A stretch of 35,217 nucleotides of DNA from a virus. The notes beneath the pieces are model-generated. The model was not told the DNA's origin. It did no database searches and was given only the letters and a program-made list of their open reading frames with translations. Position 1 is the first letter of the stretch; the number at the start of each line of letters is the position of its first letter. Location: the IMG/VR virus record IMGVR_UViG_3300023119_001850, positions 1-35,217 of that record; one strand, given 5' to 3'. The translations under genes were made by a program, and so were the position numbers. Shown here in pieces: positions 1 through 6,805 of the stretch.

Positions 1-192
1 TATTAGTGCTCTTTCACCGTCTAGTATAACTTTGTCGCCTTCTTTGAATGCTGGATTCATTTTGAAAGCCATGCCCTTTGCTATTTTAGTTGCATAATCT
101 TTAAACATTAGTGTTACAACTAATGCAACTAATGCTGCAATAAAAGGTGTTGCTAATTCTGCTAATTCAAGTCCTACGCCTCCTGCACTCAT
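1..192 (-). CDS. Partial MscS-like membrane protein (N-terminal 64 residues)
   Basis: The gene starts at the ATG at 192 and runs off the left edge, so only 64 codons are visible. Residues about 10-30 are a hydrophobic segment rich in Ala, Val and Leu. It is followed by a basic amphipathic stretch and then FKEGDKVILDGE. A pore-lining helix followed by a short F-x-x-G-D-x-V beta strand is the layout of MscS mechanosensitive channels at the start of their beta domain, so I infer an MscS-like protein. It begins 5 nt after the stop of the upstream one-TM gene and is probably co-transcribed from the late box at 579-586. It could instead be an unrelated one-TM protein; most of the protein is outside the window. 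Confidence 0.5.
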   Translation of the reverse strand, partial: MSAGGVGLELAELATPFIAALVALVVTLMFKDYATKIAKGMAFKMNPAFKEGDKVILDGERALI

Positions 193-196
193 TATT

Positions 197-559
197 TCAT
201 TTTCCACGTTTCTTCTCCAATGCTTTTAGTCTAGCATCTAGCTCAGGCCAAACTTCAAATTCATATAATTCTTTTGGAGGGTGACTATTAGTCTCTAGTT
301 CACGTATACGTGCTTCTAGATCATCAATTTTTTTAGTTACTTTTGGATATCTTTTGCGCCATGCCTCTGGATCGTCTTGAAGGAAGTCCCAACCAAAACG
401 ATCTACTAGACTATCTAGTAGTGCATCAAATTTAGACATTAAGTATAATGCTGCGTGTGTGTTTCTAAACCACGCTAAAAATGCTGCGCCCAACAGCGAT
501 CCAGCTATTGCTGTGTAAATCCACAGCGTATCGCCGAACATACGACTAATCATTTCCAT
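197..559 (-). CDS. Small membrane-anchored coiled-coil protein, unknown function
   Basis: A protein of 120 residues. Residues about 10-30 form one hydrophobic helix (WIYTAIAGSLLGAAFLAWF). The rest is charged, with a heptad-like stretch at about 72-90 (KKIDDLEARIRELE) and another near the C-terminus, so it is probably a membrane-anchored coiled coil. The ATG at 559 has a strong Shine-Dalgarno sequence (GGAGGG) six nt upstream; a second Met codon follows at position 3. A late-type box (AATAAATA) lies 20 nt upstream, inside the end of the carbamoyltransferase gene. It is downstream of the endolysin and spanins, so a lysis role such as a T-holin-like protein is possible, but no motif shows this. 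Confidence 0.75.
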   Translation of the reverse strand: MEMISRMFGDTLWIYTAIAGSLLGAAFLAWFRNTHAALYLMSKFDALLDSLVDRFGWDFLQDDPEAWRKRYPKVTKKIDDLEARIRELETNSHPPKELYEFEVWPELDARLKALEKKRGK

Positions 560-578
560 TAGCTACCCTCCGCTAATG

Positions 579-586
579 TATTTATT
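579..586 (-). promoter_or_regulatory. T4-type late promoter box AATAAATA
   Basis: On the minus strand the sequence reads AATAAATA, seven of eight bases of the T4 late consensus TATAAATA. It lies 20 nt before the ATG at 559, the same spacing as five other minus-strand boxes in the window. It sits just beyond the stop codon of the carbamoyltransferase gene, so it would start a separate late transcript for the two small membrane proteins. Confidence 0.55.
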
Positions 587-587
587 C

Positions 588-2108
588 CTATTTTTGTAAA
601 ACTTCGTTACCTATTACAACTCTGTCTATAGCAGTTTTGTGGAATATTTCCCATGCGTTACTTTTATATCCTGCAATGGGTTTTGTATTGACATTTAAAC
701 TTGTGTTTAACAGCATAGGTATTCCTGTTAGCTTTCTAAATTCTTCTATAAGTTCAGCATACAGTAAATTTTCATTACCTACAGTTTGTATACGACAAGT
801 ACCGTCTATGTGTGTAATTGGTTTAAATTTTTGTTTATCTCTAACTTTTTGAACATAAAGCATGTAAGGACTAGGTTCATCCCATTCAAAATATTCATTT
901 GTATAATCAAGCAATATTGATGCACCGAAAGGTCTATATGGTTCTCTAAATTTAACTTTGTTATTAATTATATCTTTTCCGTCTTTAACACTAGGGTTCA
1001 TTAAAACTGATCTATTTCCTAGTGCCCTTGGACCTATTTCACCTTTGCCTTGATACCAGCCTACAATTTCTCCTCTAGCAAGTCTTTCTGCTGTTTCTTT
1101 AATAGTTTTAGAACTTGCAACCGTGTTAGGTTCTTGATCATCTTGCCAAAATGGGAATCCGTCAGTATCAAAAGGTTCAGCATCGTATATTTGTCTTAAT
1201 ACTTCTATACATCCTAAACTTAATCCATCGTCTGGAGAATGCGGAGGTATATGAATATTAGGAATAACTTCTTTAATTTTAGTATTAATAACTGTATTTT
1301 GTGCGATTCCGCCTGAATATGTAATTATTTCGTCCGGATTACAAAATTTTAAAAAATAGTTAGGATAAATTTTTTCTAAATGATCATGTATTGTACGCAA
1401 CCAGTCTACCCATTTGCTTTCTTCTAAATTATTAGTACCTTTGTAAGCATACCATTTTTGTATGTTTAGAAGTTCTGCAACATCGTACATACCACAATGA
1501 GAAATTTGTTTATAAAACTCAACATCAAAATTTCCGTAGGATTTTAGCCCCATTAATTTGCCTGCATGATCTAGCAAATAACCCTTCATACCTACATGCG
1601 AACCTATAGTACCAAAGTAGCGACCAATACTTTCTGCTTCAGACAACTTGGCATAATGAAATACTTTTTTGTTTTTATAAATTGTATGCGAACGTTCATC
1701 ATCACCAAAACCGTCAAAAACAAAGTCTGTTGTAGACTCAATACCCATAGGCCAGCAACTCATTACATGTGCATAATGATGATCTATTCTATAAATTGGA
1801 CATTTAACATGATCCCAGTGAGGGTAAGAATGGTTAAGTAATTCATACGGAGCATCGTAATCATTTACTGATATACAATCATAGTTTTTATCGTCAACGA
1901 CAATTCCTATTGCATCTATATCAGCAACATCAATATTCCATTCTTCTAAAACAAACAACCAATCATAAAGATTAGCAAAAGAATGATGTTTAATTTGTGT
2001 GTTTCGTTCTGTCTTTCTATATTTGACAGTAGTGCCTATAGACAAAGATATGTTTGTGTCATGTTCACACAATCTAAGCCCTAGGAAAACGGACTTATTA
2101 TTAATCAT
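588..2108 (-). CDS. Carbamoyltransferase (NodU/CmcH/TobZ family)
   Basis: A protein of 506 residues with the full two-part layout of the family. The N-terminal Kae1-like ATP-binding half has the metal-binding DHHYAH motif at 109-114 and YSGGIAQNTVIN at 264-275. The C-terminal YrdC-like half has GEIGPRALGNRS at 356-367, FREPYRPFGASI at 388-399 and LLNTSLN at 466-472. Family enzymes use carbamoyl phosphate and ATP, through a carbamoyl-adenylate, to O-carbamoylate sugars or antibiotics. The phage substrate is unknown; a host envelope sugar or a modified nucleotide is possible. The ATG at 2108 overlaps the end of the o-spanin gene by 8 nt, so translation is probably coupled. Homologues are known in marine T4-like phages. 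All family motifs appear intact. Confidence 0.93.
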   Translation of the reverse strand: MINNKSVFLGLRLCEHDTNISLSIGTTVKYRKTERNTQIKHHSFANLYDWLFVLEEWNIDVADIDAIGIVVDDKNYDCISVNDYDAPYELLNHSYPHWDHVKCPIYRIDHHYAHVMSCWPMGIESTTDFVFDGFGDDERSHTIYKNKKVFHYAKLSEAESIGRYFGTIGSHVGMKGYLLDHAGKLMGLKSYGNFDVEFYKQISHCGMYDVAELLNIQKWYAYKGTNNLEESKWVDWLRTIHDHLEKIYPNYFLKFCNPDEIITYSGGIAQNTVINTKIKEVIPNIHIPPHSPDDGLSLGCIEVLRQIYDAEPFDTDGFPFWQDDQEPNTVASSKTIKETAERLARGEIVGWYQGKGEIGPRALGNRSVLMNPSVKDGKDIINNKVKFREPYRPFGASILLDYTNEYFEWDEPSPYMLYVQKVRDKQKFKPITHIDGTCRIQTVGNENLLYAELIEEFRKLTGIPMLLNTSLNVNTKPIAGYKSNAWEIFHKTAIDRVVIGNEVLQK

Positions 2109-2574
2109 TGAATGGGTTTAAGTCTATACCTTTATTAAGTTGAGCTTCTCTTGCAGCATCTTCTTCTTCTTCAGCTTGACGCTGTGCTTCTGCTTCATCA
2201 AGAGCTTTGTTTGCTGCTTTGTAATAGTTTTCATATGCAACAATAATCTGTTGTTGTTGCTGTACTAACGCACGAATGTCTGAAAAGTTTAATCCTAAAG
2301 CTCCATAACCGTCACCGGTTAGTGCATAGAAGGCAAATGCCTTGCCTTCGCTTTCAATACGAGCTTTTACTTCTTCGATATTATTTTCGTTAATAACAAT
2401 CCACTCAATACGGCGCATGTTGACTTCGTCAACTGGCGGTAGCACCAATTCCGGTTTATCAATCGGTTTGCTGGTTATTTGTATTACTTGTGGGGTCGTT
2501 GAGCATGCCGCGAGACTTATAAGTATCATAAAGCCAAGGGCACTCTTTGTTAAAAGACCTTGCATTTTCTGCAT
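2101..2574 (-). CDS. Outer-membrane spanin lipoprotein (Rz1-like)
   Basis: A lipoprotein of 157 residues from the start chosen here. A short basic N-terminus leads into a hydrophobic signal peptide ending in a lipobox, LAAC, with the lipidated Cys at residue 24. The middle is mixed, then comes a Gln-rich stretch and a long acidic, Ala-rich helical region that may form a coiled coil. Its first part lies inside the i-spanin gene in another frame, with 116 nt shared; overlapping frames are a hallmark of Rz/Rz1 pairs. I chose the ATG at 2574 because GAGG lies 9 nt upstream; the ATG at 2583 directly abuts that GAGG and has no spacer. At 157 residues it is long for an o-spanin. The role is inferred from lipobox, overlap and position after the endolysin. 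Confidence 0.72.
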   Translation of the reverse strand: MQKMQGLLTKSALGFMILISLAACSTTPQVIQITSKPIDKPELVLPPVDEVNMRRIEWIVINENNIEEVKARIESEGKAFAFYALTGDGYGALGLNFSDIRALVQQQQQIIVAYENYYKAANKALDEAEAQRQAEEEEDAAREAQLNKGIDLNPFND

Positions 2575-2962
2575 TTTTCTCATCCTCTGTTAGTTCAGCA
2601 CCACTTAATAATTCAAAGCATCTGCCTGCATTTATACTACCTCTATTTACCGCTCTTTCAATTGCTGCTGGGTTAGCTATGGCTGCTGCGGTCATATCAA
2701 TATCTGCTAGTTTATTTGCTAGTTCTTGATTTTGTCTACGAATATTAGCAAACTCAGTGTTTACTTTTTTTAATTCTTCATTAGCGGCAGCAAAATCCGC
2801 CGCCATTGCCTTGATTGTTTCTTCGTTTGTGGCAACTGCCAGTTCAAGTTTAGCATTGTTTTCAGTTAGTACAGCAATAGTCCGTTGTGTATCAGTGTAA
2901 TACCAATATCCTATACCACCCATAGTCATTATAACAATTAAAAGCATTCCTGACAGTTTCAT
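2459..2962 (-). CDS. Inner-membrane spanin (Rz-like)
   Basis: A protein of 167 residues. Residues 4-22 form one hydrophobic N-terminal helix that would act as an uncleaved signal anchor. A strongly heptad-like segment rich in Glu, Lys, Leu and Asn spans about 30-88. The C-terminal third has two Cys (near 114 and 136) and a polar tail rich in Asn, Thr and Gln. This is the layout of i-spanins: anchor, periplasmic coiled coil, C-terminal domain. The gene starts 4 nt after the endolysin ends, with GAGGG about 8 nt before the ATG. Its 3' part encodes the signal peptide of the o-spanin in another frame. I-spanin and o-spanin together fuse the inner and outer membranes in the last step of Gram-negative lysis. 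Assignment rests on architecture and context. Confidence 0.72.
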   Translation of the reverse strand: MKLSGMLLIVIMTMGGIGYWYYTDTQRTIAVLTENNAKLELAVATNEETIKAMAADFAAANEELKKVNTEFANIRRQNQELANKLADIDMTAAAIANPAAIERAVNRGSINAGRCFELLSGAELTEDEKNAENARSFNKECPWLYDTYKSRGMLNDPTSNTNNQQTD

Positions 2963-2965
2963 AAT

Positions 2966-3814
2966 TTAACCCTCAAACATTAATTTAAGACTTGCAGGAC
3001 CCATAATACCGTCTGCTGTTAGACCGTTTTCTTCCTGCCAAGCTTTTACGTGTGCTTCTGTGCCTCTACCAAAGACTCCATCTGCACCAATTTCTAATTC
3101 TTCTTGCACTGCACGTACTGTTGGTCCTTTTGATCCTAAACGCACTGTTTCGTACACAATAGCAGCTGGTTCCCAGTCGCCGCCTAGCACTTCCATAGCG
3201 TGTTTGTAATGCTTTTCACGATCTTCTAAACCAATGTAACCACCGTTGATACGTTTTGTAGCACCTTTGATGTCCATTGCATCTGCATACTTATTTAGAC
3301 CATTTGTATCCCAGAACCAGCAAGCACTATCTAGTGCGCCTTTTTTGGTGCGCACATATTCTACTGCTTCTTCGGGTGACATGTCAACTTCTTCGCCAAA
3401 CTTCGTATAGTTGTAACGACCTGTAAGTTGTAGAATGCCGCCGCCTCTAAATGTCCAGCCGTCGCCTGAATCAATATCGCCATTGTCCATTCTGTTTGCA
3501 TAAATTACATTTGCAATCTTGCGTGGTTGTCTGTGATATTCTTGAGCATCTCTACCTGCCCTTTCAAAATATTTTGGAAATATTGCGTTAAGTGCTTTTG
3601 CACTATAATTTAAATTTTCACTTAGTACTTTAAAATTGTTTGATTCATGTCCACACTGTGCAATAAACATCGCTACACGCTCTGCAGAGTCAACCTCCCA
3701 AAGAGGAAGTATTTCACACATTGCATCGTACCAATCTTCTGCTTCTTCGTTTCCGCGAAGCAATTCTATCACCATTTCTTCGGTGAATTCAAAGCCAAAA
3801 TCTTCTGCTGCCAT
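2966..3814 (-). CDS. Endolysin: GH19 chitinase-like muramidase with C-terminal peptidoglycan-binding domain
   Basis: A protein of 282 residues with no signal peptide. Residues about 1-215 form a glycoside hydrolase family 19 domain. The catalytic Glu lies in the GHE motif (E57), a second acidic candidate is E66 in SEN, and the substrate-cleft motif GWTFRGGGILQLTGR covers 119-133. RINGG follows at 188-192. Residues about 225-282 form a PG_binding_1 domain (LGSKGPTVRAVQ, DGVFGRGTEAHVKAWQ, GLTADGIMGP). In phages this fold cleaves cell-wall glycan, so this is the lysis enzyme. It lacks its own export signal and would need a holin; the spanins follow directly. The start at 3814 has AAAGGAT upstream. 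Confidence 0.92.
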   Translation of the reverse strand: MAAEDFGFEFTEEMVIELLRGNEEAEDWYDAMCEILPLWEVDSAERVAMFIAQCGHESNNFKVLSENLNYSAKALNAIFPKYFERAGRDAQEYHRQPRKIANVIYANRMDNGDIDSGDGWTFRGGGILQLTGRYNYTKFGEEVDMSPEEAVEYVRTKKGALDSACWFWDTNGLNKYADAMDIKGATKRINGGYIGLEDREKHYKHAMEVLGGDWEPAAIVYETVRLGSKGPTVRAVQEELEIGADGVFGRGTEAHVKAWQEENGLTADGIMGPASLKLMFEG

Positions 3815-3825
3815 TTTTTTATCCT

Positions 3826-4545
3826 TTATACTACAATCCTTTCAAGAACAAGAGTGTGCCCCTCATTTTCGAAAGTTAACTTACGCCCATATTTAGTAAT
3901 ATTGTAGTCGCCTATATACTTTGTAAGAAAAATAATTTCTGCAAAGTCGTCAGCGTTAAAAGATTCTGTAATAGAATCCAGTGTTTCTTGTGTCGGCCCT
4001 ATATCTTTAAATTCAAATGCTATTGGATCTGCATATGCTTTTTTAATAACAAGCATATTGTCTTCCATATACACTTCTTCTACAAAACTTTTATCAAAAA
4101 AGTTTTTGTAATTTTGTAATCTTGTTTCTTGTATTGCAACGTCATAATCGTCTGCGGTTGTTGGCAGAAATTCTTGTAAATTTTCTTGTGAAAAACTTTG
4201 GCTCTTAAAGTTTTTGTAATATCTGAATCTCATATCATTAGTGTCAGCAAGTTTTGATACACCATCTATCAATTCCATTATATTGTCTGACGCATCATCA
4301 GTTCTTTCAATTTCTACAAAAACTTTGTAAGTACCGTCGCTAGTTTCTCCCGAAGTAGCGTCAGCATCTAAAACAAATGAATAACCTCTTTCAAAAAAGT
4401 TACTCATGTCAGTTGCCGATTCGCCTGTTTTTGTACTAAATGCTATTGTGATAATATCAGAGTCGGAGCCCATCTTACTTTTATATGAATCTATTTCTAC
4501 AACCTTATCGACAAGGTGTTGTAAATCTCCTGTACGCAAAGTCAT
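3826..4545 (-). CDS. Conserved-looking phage protein, unknown function
   Basis: I do not recognise this 239-residue protein. It is soluble and acidic, with no signal peptide or membrane helix. It appears to be a mixed alpha/beta fold with a long central region rich in Phe, Tyr, Lys and Asn (about 108-160) and a beta-rich C-terminus. Its start codon overlaps the stop of the upstream gene in a TAATG junction, so the two are translated together. It ends 11 nt before the endolysin start. A late-type promoter heads the unit, which suggests a virion or assembly protein, but nothing in the sequence names it. Confidence 0.7.
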   Translation of the reverse strand: MTLRTGDLQHLVDKVVEIDSYKSKMGSDSDIITIAFSTKTGESATDMSNFFERGYSFVLDADATSGETSDGTYKVFVEIERTDDASDNIMELIDGVSKLADTNDMRFRYYKNFKSQSFSQENLQEFLPTTADDYDVAIQETRLQNYKNFFDKSFVEEVYMEDNMLVIKKAYADPIAFEFKDIGPTQETLDSITESFNADDFAEIIFLTKYIGDYNITKYGRKLTFENEGHTLVLERIVV

Positions 4546-5054
4546 TATTCAGCTCCCTCTGGTGCTTCTGCAGCCAGTTCGTCTGCTTGCTGCGCTTCTG
4601 GTGCAGGTGCCATTGTATCAGCAGTTGCAGACATGTCGTCTAAATAACCTGTATATATGTCAGCAATTAGTTTCTTTGGCATCATTATTTCAACTACCCA
4701 TATAGGATGTCTGTCTAGTTTACCTTTTTTAGTACCTGGGCGAATATCATCTGGCGATTCAATTTTACGTGGTAATATTAAAGACGTCTTTTTGTATTTT
4801 ACTTTACAGTCATAATCTATAAGACGCTTTCCGCCCATTGGATCTGGCATTTTATCTTCAGGCCAATAAAAGCTGCATGTTACCCAATGCCGTCCAATGT
4901 TTGGTCCTTCTGCTAGTTCTCCATCTTCCCAATTTTTATACACATAAAGGTCTAAATGGTCAAGCACTCTCTCAAAATCTTTTAACACTTTGAAAGCTGT
5001 ATTAGAATCATAGATTGATTCTATGTTTTTGATTATGTCTAATGAATCATGCAT
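4545..5054 (-). CDS. Conserved-looking late phage protein, unknown function
   Basis: A protein of 169 residues from the start chosen here. The body (about 1-140) is a compact alpha/beta region with several Trp and Tyr residues and a basic PGTKKGKLDRHP segment. The last 30 residues are rich in Ala, Glu and Pro and probably disordered. An upstream GTG at 5069 is open in frame but has no Shine-Dalgarno sequence. The ATG at 5054 has AGG upstream at a normal distance and lies 23 nt from a late-type box, so I prefer it. It is the first gene of a unit that continues through the 239-aa protein and probably the lysis genes. No family is recognised. Confidence 0.68.
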   Translation of the reverse strand: MHDSLDIIKNIESIYDSNTAFKVLKDFERVLDHLDLYVYKNWEDGELAEGPNIGRHWVTCSFYWPEDKMPDPMGGKRLIDYDCKVKYKKTSLILPRKIESPDDIRPGTKKGKLDRHPIWVVEIMMPKKLIADIYTGYLDDMSATADTMAPAPEAQQADELAAEAPEGAE

Positions 5055-5076
5055 ATTGAAACCTATCACTTTATAT

Positions 5077-5084
5077 TATTTATC
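5077..5084 (-). promoter_or_regulatory. T4-type late promoter box GATAAATA
   Basis: The minus strand reads GATAAATA here, seven of eight bases of the T4 late consensus. It lies 23 nt before the preferred ATG at 5054. With the plus-strand box at 5149-5156 it makes a divergent late control region. Confidence 0.55.
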
Positions 5085-5219
5085 TGAAAAGACTACTTAT
5101 GATTTTTTTGTAAAGAGAAAACAAAGTGTTTTTTATAGTATTCAAACTTATAAATACATTTGTAGAGCAAGTGTGTTCTACACACTGCGTTCTACTCCAC
5201 ATCCAAAGGAGGACACTTA
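5085..5219 (+). promoter_or_regulatory. Divergent control region and phoH leader
   Basis: This stretch has no gene. It carries an exact T4 late box (TATAAATA) at 5149-5156 facing phoH and a possible small hairpin in the leader (AGTGTG, loop TTCTA, CACACT; 5170-5186). A strong ribosome binding site, AAAGGAGG, lies at 5205-5212. The distance from the late box to the ATG is about 63 nt, much longer than the 18-23 nt at the minus-strand late genes, so the leader may have its own role. I see no clear sigma70 promoter and no Pho-box-like direct repeats. Confidence 0.55.
5149..5156 (+). promoter_or_regulatory. T4 late promoter box TATAAATA for phoH
   Basis: An exact match to the T4 late promoter consensus on the plus strand, upstream of the only complete plus-strand gene. 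It implies that phoH is transcribed by the phage-modified RNA polymerase (gp55/gp33/gp45 type), although those genes are not in this window. Confidence 0.6.
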
Positions 5220-5942
5220 ATGGGTGCAAAGAGAAAGGCTGCCCGGCAGTCAAAAAATAACTATAGTAATGTAGTTAACGTCAACTTTACAACACAAAAA
5301 CAACAACAAGTAAAAATACTTCCAAGAAATAGAAATCAAGAACAATATGTACTTCAATTGTTAGACGAAACCAAAGACATAGTATTTGGAATCGGTCCTG
5401 CAGGTACGGGTAAAACACTACTTGCAGTACAGGTCGCAGTTAAACTATTCAAGGAAGGGCAAATTGATAAGATCATTGTTACAAGACCTGCTGTTAGCGT
5501 AGATGAAGACTTAGGCTTCTTACCAGGAACACTAGAACAAAAAATGGCTCCATGGACTAGACCTATATTTGACGTACTAAGAGAATATTTCAATGCAAGA
5601 GAAATAGAAGGCATGATCGAAGAGGGTATAATTGAAATAGCGCCACTAGCATATATGAGAGGTAGAACTTTTAAAAACAGTTTTATACTTGCTGATGAAA
5701 TGCAGAACGCTACTCAAAATCAAATGAAAATGCTACTTACACGTCTAGGCGAAGGCTCTATGATGGCTGTAACAGGCGATCTAGCTCAAGCAGATAGACT
5801 AAAGGATAATGGTCTAATAGACTTTACAGACCGTCTTGCAGAAGCAAATTTATCTCATATAGATATTGTAAACTTTGGACAAGGAGATATAGAAAGACAC
5901 GAAGCTGTAAAAGAAGTTCTCAAGATTTATGGTGATGAATAA
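5220..5942 (+). CDS. phoH: PhoH-like P-loop ATPase
   Basis: A protein of 240 residues. The N-terminal 35 residues are basic and Gln-rich. The ATPase domain follows: Walker A GPAGTGKT at 59-66, VTRPAV at 87-92, MRGRTF at 146-151, Walker B FILADEMQNAT at 155-165 and GDLAQAD at 186-192. These match the PhoH family, a helicase-like ATPase thought to act on RNA. It is common in marine phages as a presumed host-derived gene, though its link to phosphate stress in phages is unproved. AAAGGAGG precedes the ATG. It is the only complete plus-strand gene, and its last 23 nt overlap the convergent dCMP deaminase gene. Confidence 0.95.
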   Translation: MGAKRKAARQSKNNYSNVVNVNFTTQKQQQVKILPRNRNQEQYVLQLLDETKDIVFGIGPAGTGKTLLAVQVAVKLFKEGQIDKIIVTRPAVSVDEDLGFLPGTLEQKMAPWTRPIFDVLREYFNAREIEGMIEEGIIEIAPLAYMRGRTFKNSFILADEMQNATQNQMKMLLTRLGEGSMMAVTGDLAQADRLKDNGLIDFTDRLAEANLSHIDIVNFGQGDIERHEAVKEVLKIYGDE

Positions 5943-6360
5943 CTGTAATATTTGACTTCTCTAAAAATTTAATTCCCTGTGTACTACGATATTCATTTTT
6001 GTAGTACACAGTTGATATACCACTTTGATAAATGAGCTTGGAACACTCTATGCAAGGTGAGTGTGTGATAAAAATAGTTGCCCCTTCACCGCTTTCAGAA
6101 GATCTGGCAAGTTTAGCAATCGCATTTGATTCTGCGTGAAGCACTTCCTTTTTGCTTTTGGTAATAGTATTACCCCATTCGTCTTCACCGTACCATTCCT
6201 CACAGCAGTTATCCCAGCCACTGGGCATACCATTGTAGCCAATGGAGATAATACGATCATCTTTTACAACAATCGCTCCTACTTGTAGACGTTTGGCACT
6301 ACTTAGTTGTGCAAAACGTTCAGCAACGTCCATATATGCATTTATAAACTTACTTTTCAT
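5920..6360 (-). CDS. dCMP deaminase (deoxycytidylate deaminase)
   Basis: A protein of 146 residues with the zinc-dependent cytidine/dCMP deaminase fold. HAE at 75-77 supplies a zinc ligand and the catalytic Glu; PCIEC at 102-106 supplies two Cys ligands. An early GYNGMPSG at 41-48 is typical of dCMP deaminases. It converts dCMP to dUMP, the substrate of the ThyA encoded upstream in the same operon. A Cys pair at 52-53 may belong to a second metal site as in T4 Cd, but this is not certain. The start overlaps the previous gene by 11 nt, and its 3' end overlaps phoH on the other strand. Confidence 0.92.
   Translation of the reverse strand: MKSKFINAYMDVAERFAQLSSAKRLQVGAIVVKDDRIISIGYNGMPSGWDNCCEEWYGEDEWGNTITKSKKEVLHAESNAIAKLARSSESGEGATIFITHSPCIECSKLIYQSGISTVYYKNEYRSTQGIKFLEKSNITVIHHHKS
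5977..6011. repeat. Perfect 11-bp inverted repeat inside the dCMP deaminase gene, downstream of phoH
   Basis: CTGTGTACTAC at 5977-5987 and GTAGTACACAG at 6001-6011 are exact reverse complements separated by 13 nt. In phoH mRNA the hairpin would form 34 nt past the stop codon. It is not followed by a U run, so it is not a classical intrinsic terminator; it could protect or define the 3' end of the phoH transcript. On the other strand it lies within codons for the C-terminal part of the deaminase. Confidence 0.5.
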
Positions 6361-6586
6361 TATTTTCTTTCTTTAGCAAGTACAACAAATATTCGTTTTG
6401 CGTATAATTTAAAGTCCAACTACGTCCTTGTATTGGAGGTCTGCCAGTTTCGTCAAAATATATGTGTAATTCTATATATTTTTTTAACCATATACGTTTT
6501 TTACTAAAACTACTTTTGACAGGCAACCAAGCAAATTTTTCTTTAGGCTCCTCTACTCTATCAAAGAATGCACTTATATGCTTCAT
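6350..6586 (-). CDS. Small conserved-looking protein, unknown function
   Basis: A protein of 78 residues, basic and rich in aromatic residues, without membrane segment or Cys pairs. It has a YFDETGRPPIQGRSW stretch in the middle and ends in a Lys/Glu/Asn-rich tail. The start codon overlaps the stop of the preceding gene as ATGA, and its own end overlaps the dCMP deaminase start by 11 nt, so it is embedded in the nucleotide operon. I recognise no family. Confidence 0.7.
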   Translation of the reverse strand: MKHISAFFDRVEEPKEKFAWLPVKSSFSKKRIWLKKYIELHIYFDETGRPPIQGRSWTLNYTQNEYLLYLLKKENNEK

Positions 6587-6804
6587 CCTATTCCTAATAA
6601 TCTAAGTATAATAGGCAAACCAAATATAAAAAATAATAAAAGATAAAAATTAAATTTTAAGCGTGTAAGTTCTCGCTCTAGTTTTAAAATTTTAAATGCT
6701 GCACCTTCAACATAGCGTTCCCAGTCATCCATTTGCATTGTTTTACGAGCAACTTCTTTTGCTTCTCGTTGTAATTCGTAGTTTTCTTCGTCGTTATTAA
6801 ACAT
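6583..6804 (-). CDS. Small tail-anchored membrane protein, unknown function
   Basis: A protein of 73 residues with a charged helical N-terminal part (about 1-48) and one hydrophobic C-terminal helix (about 50-70, FNFYLLLFFIFGLPIILRLL). It would be tail-anchored with its body in the cytoplasm. It lies between thyA and the 78-aa protein, overlapping the latter by 4 nt. Only a weak GGCGG precedes the ATG. Function unknown. Confidence 0.7.
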   Translation of the reverse strand: MFNNDEENYELQREAKEVARKTMQMDDWERYVEGAAFKILKLERELTRLKFNFYLLLFFIFGLPIILRLLGIG

Positions 6805-6805
6805 G

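Noticed and set aside
5085-5219. Pho box upstream of phoH
   Set aside because: I see no pair of CTGTCAT-like repeats with 4-nt spacing; the region is better explained by the late box and ribosome binding site.
5977-6011. Classical intrinsic terminator after phoH
   Set aside because: The stem is perfect but is AT-mixed and not followed by a U run on the phoH strand, so it is recorded as an inverted repeat only.
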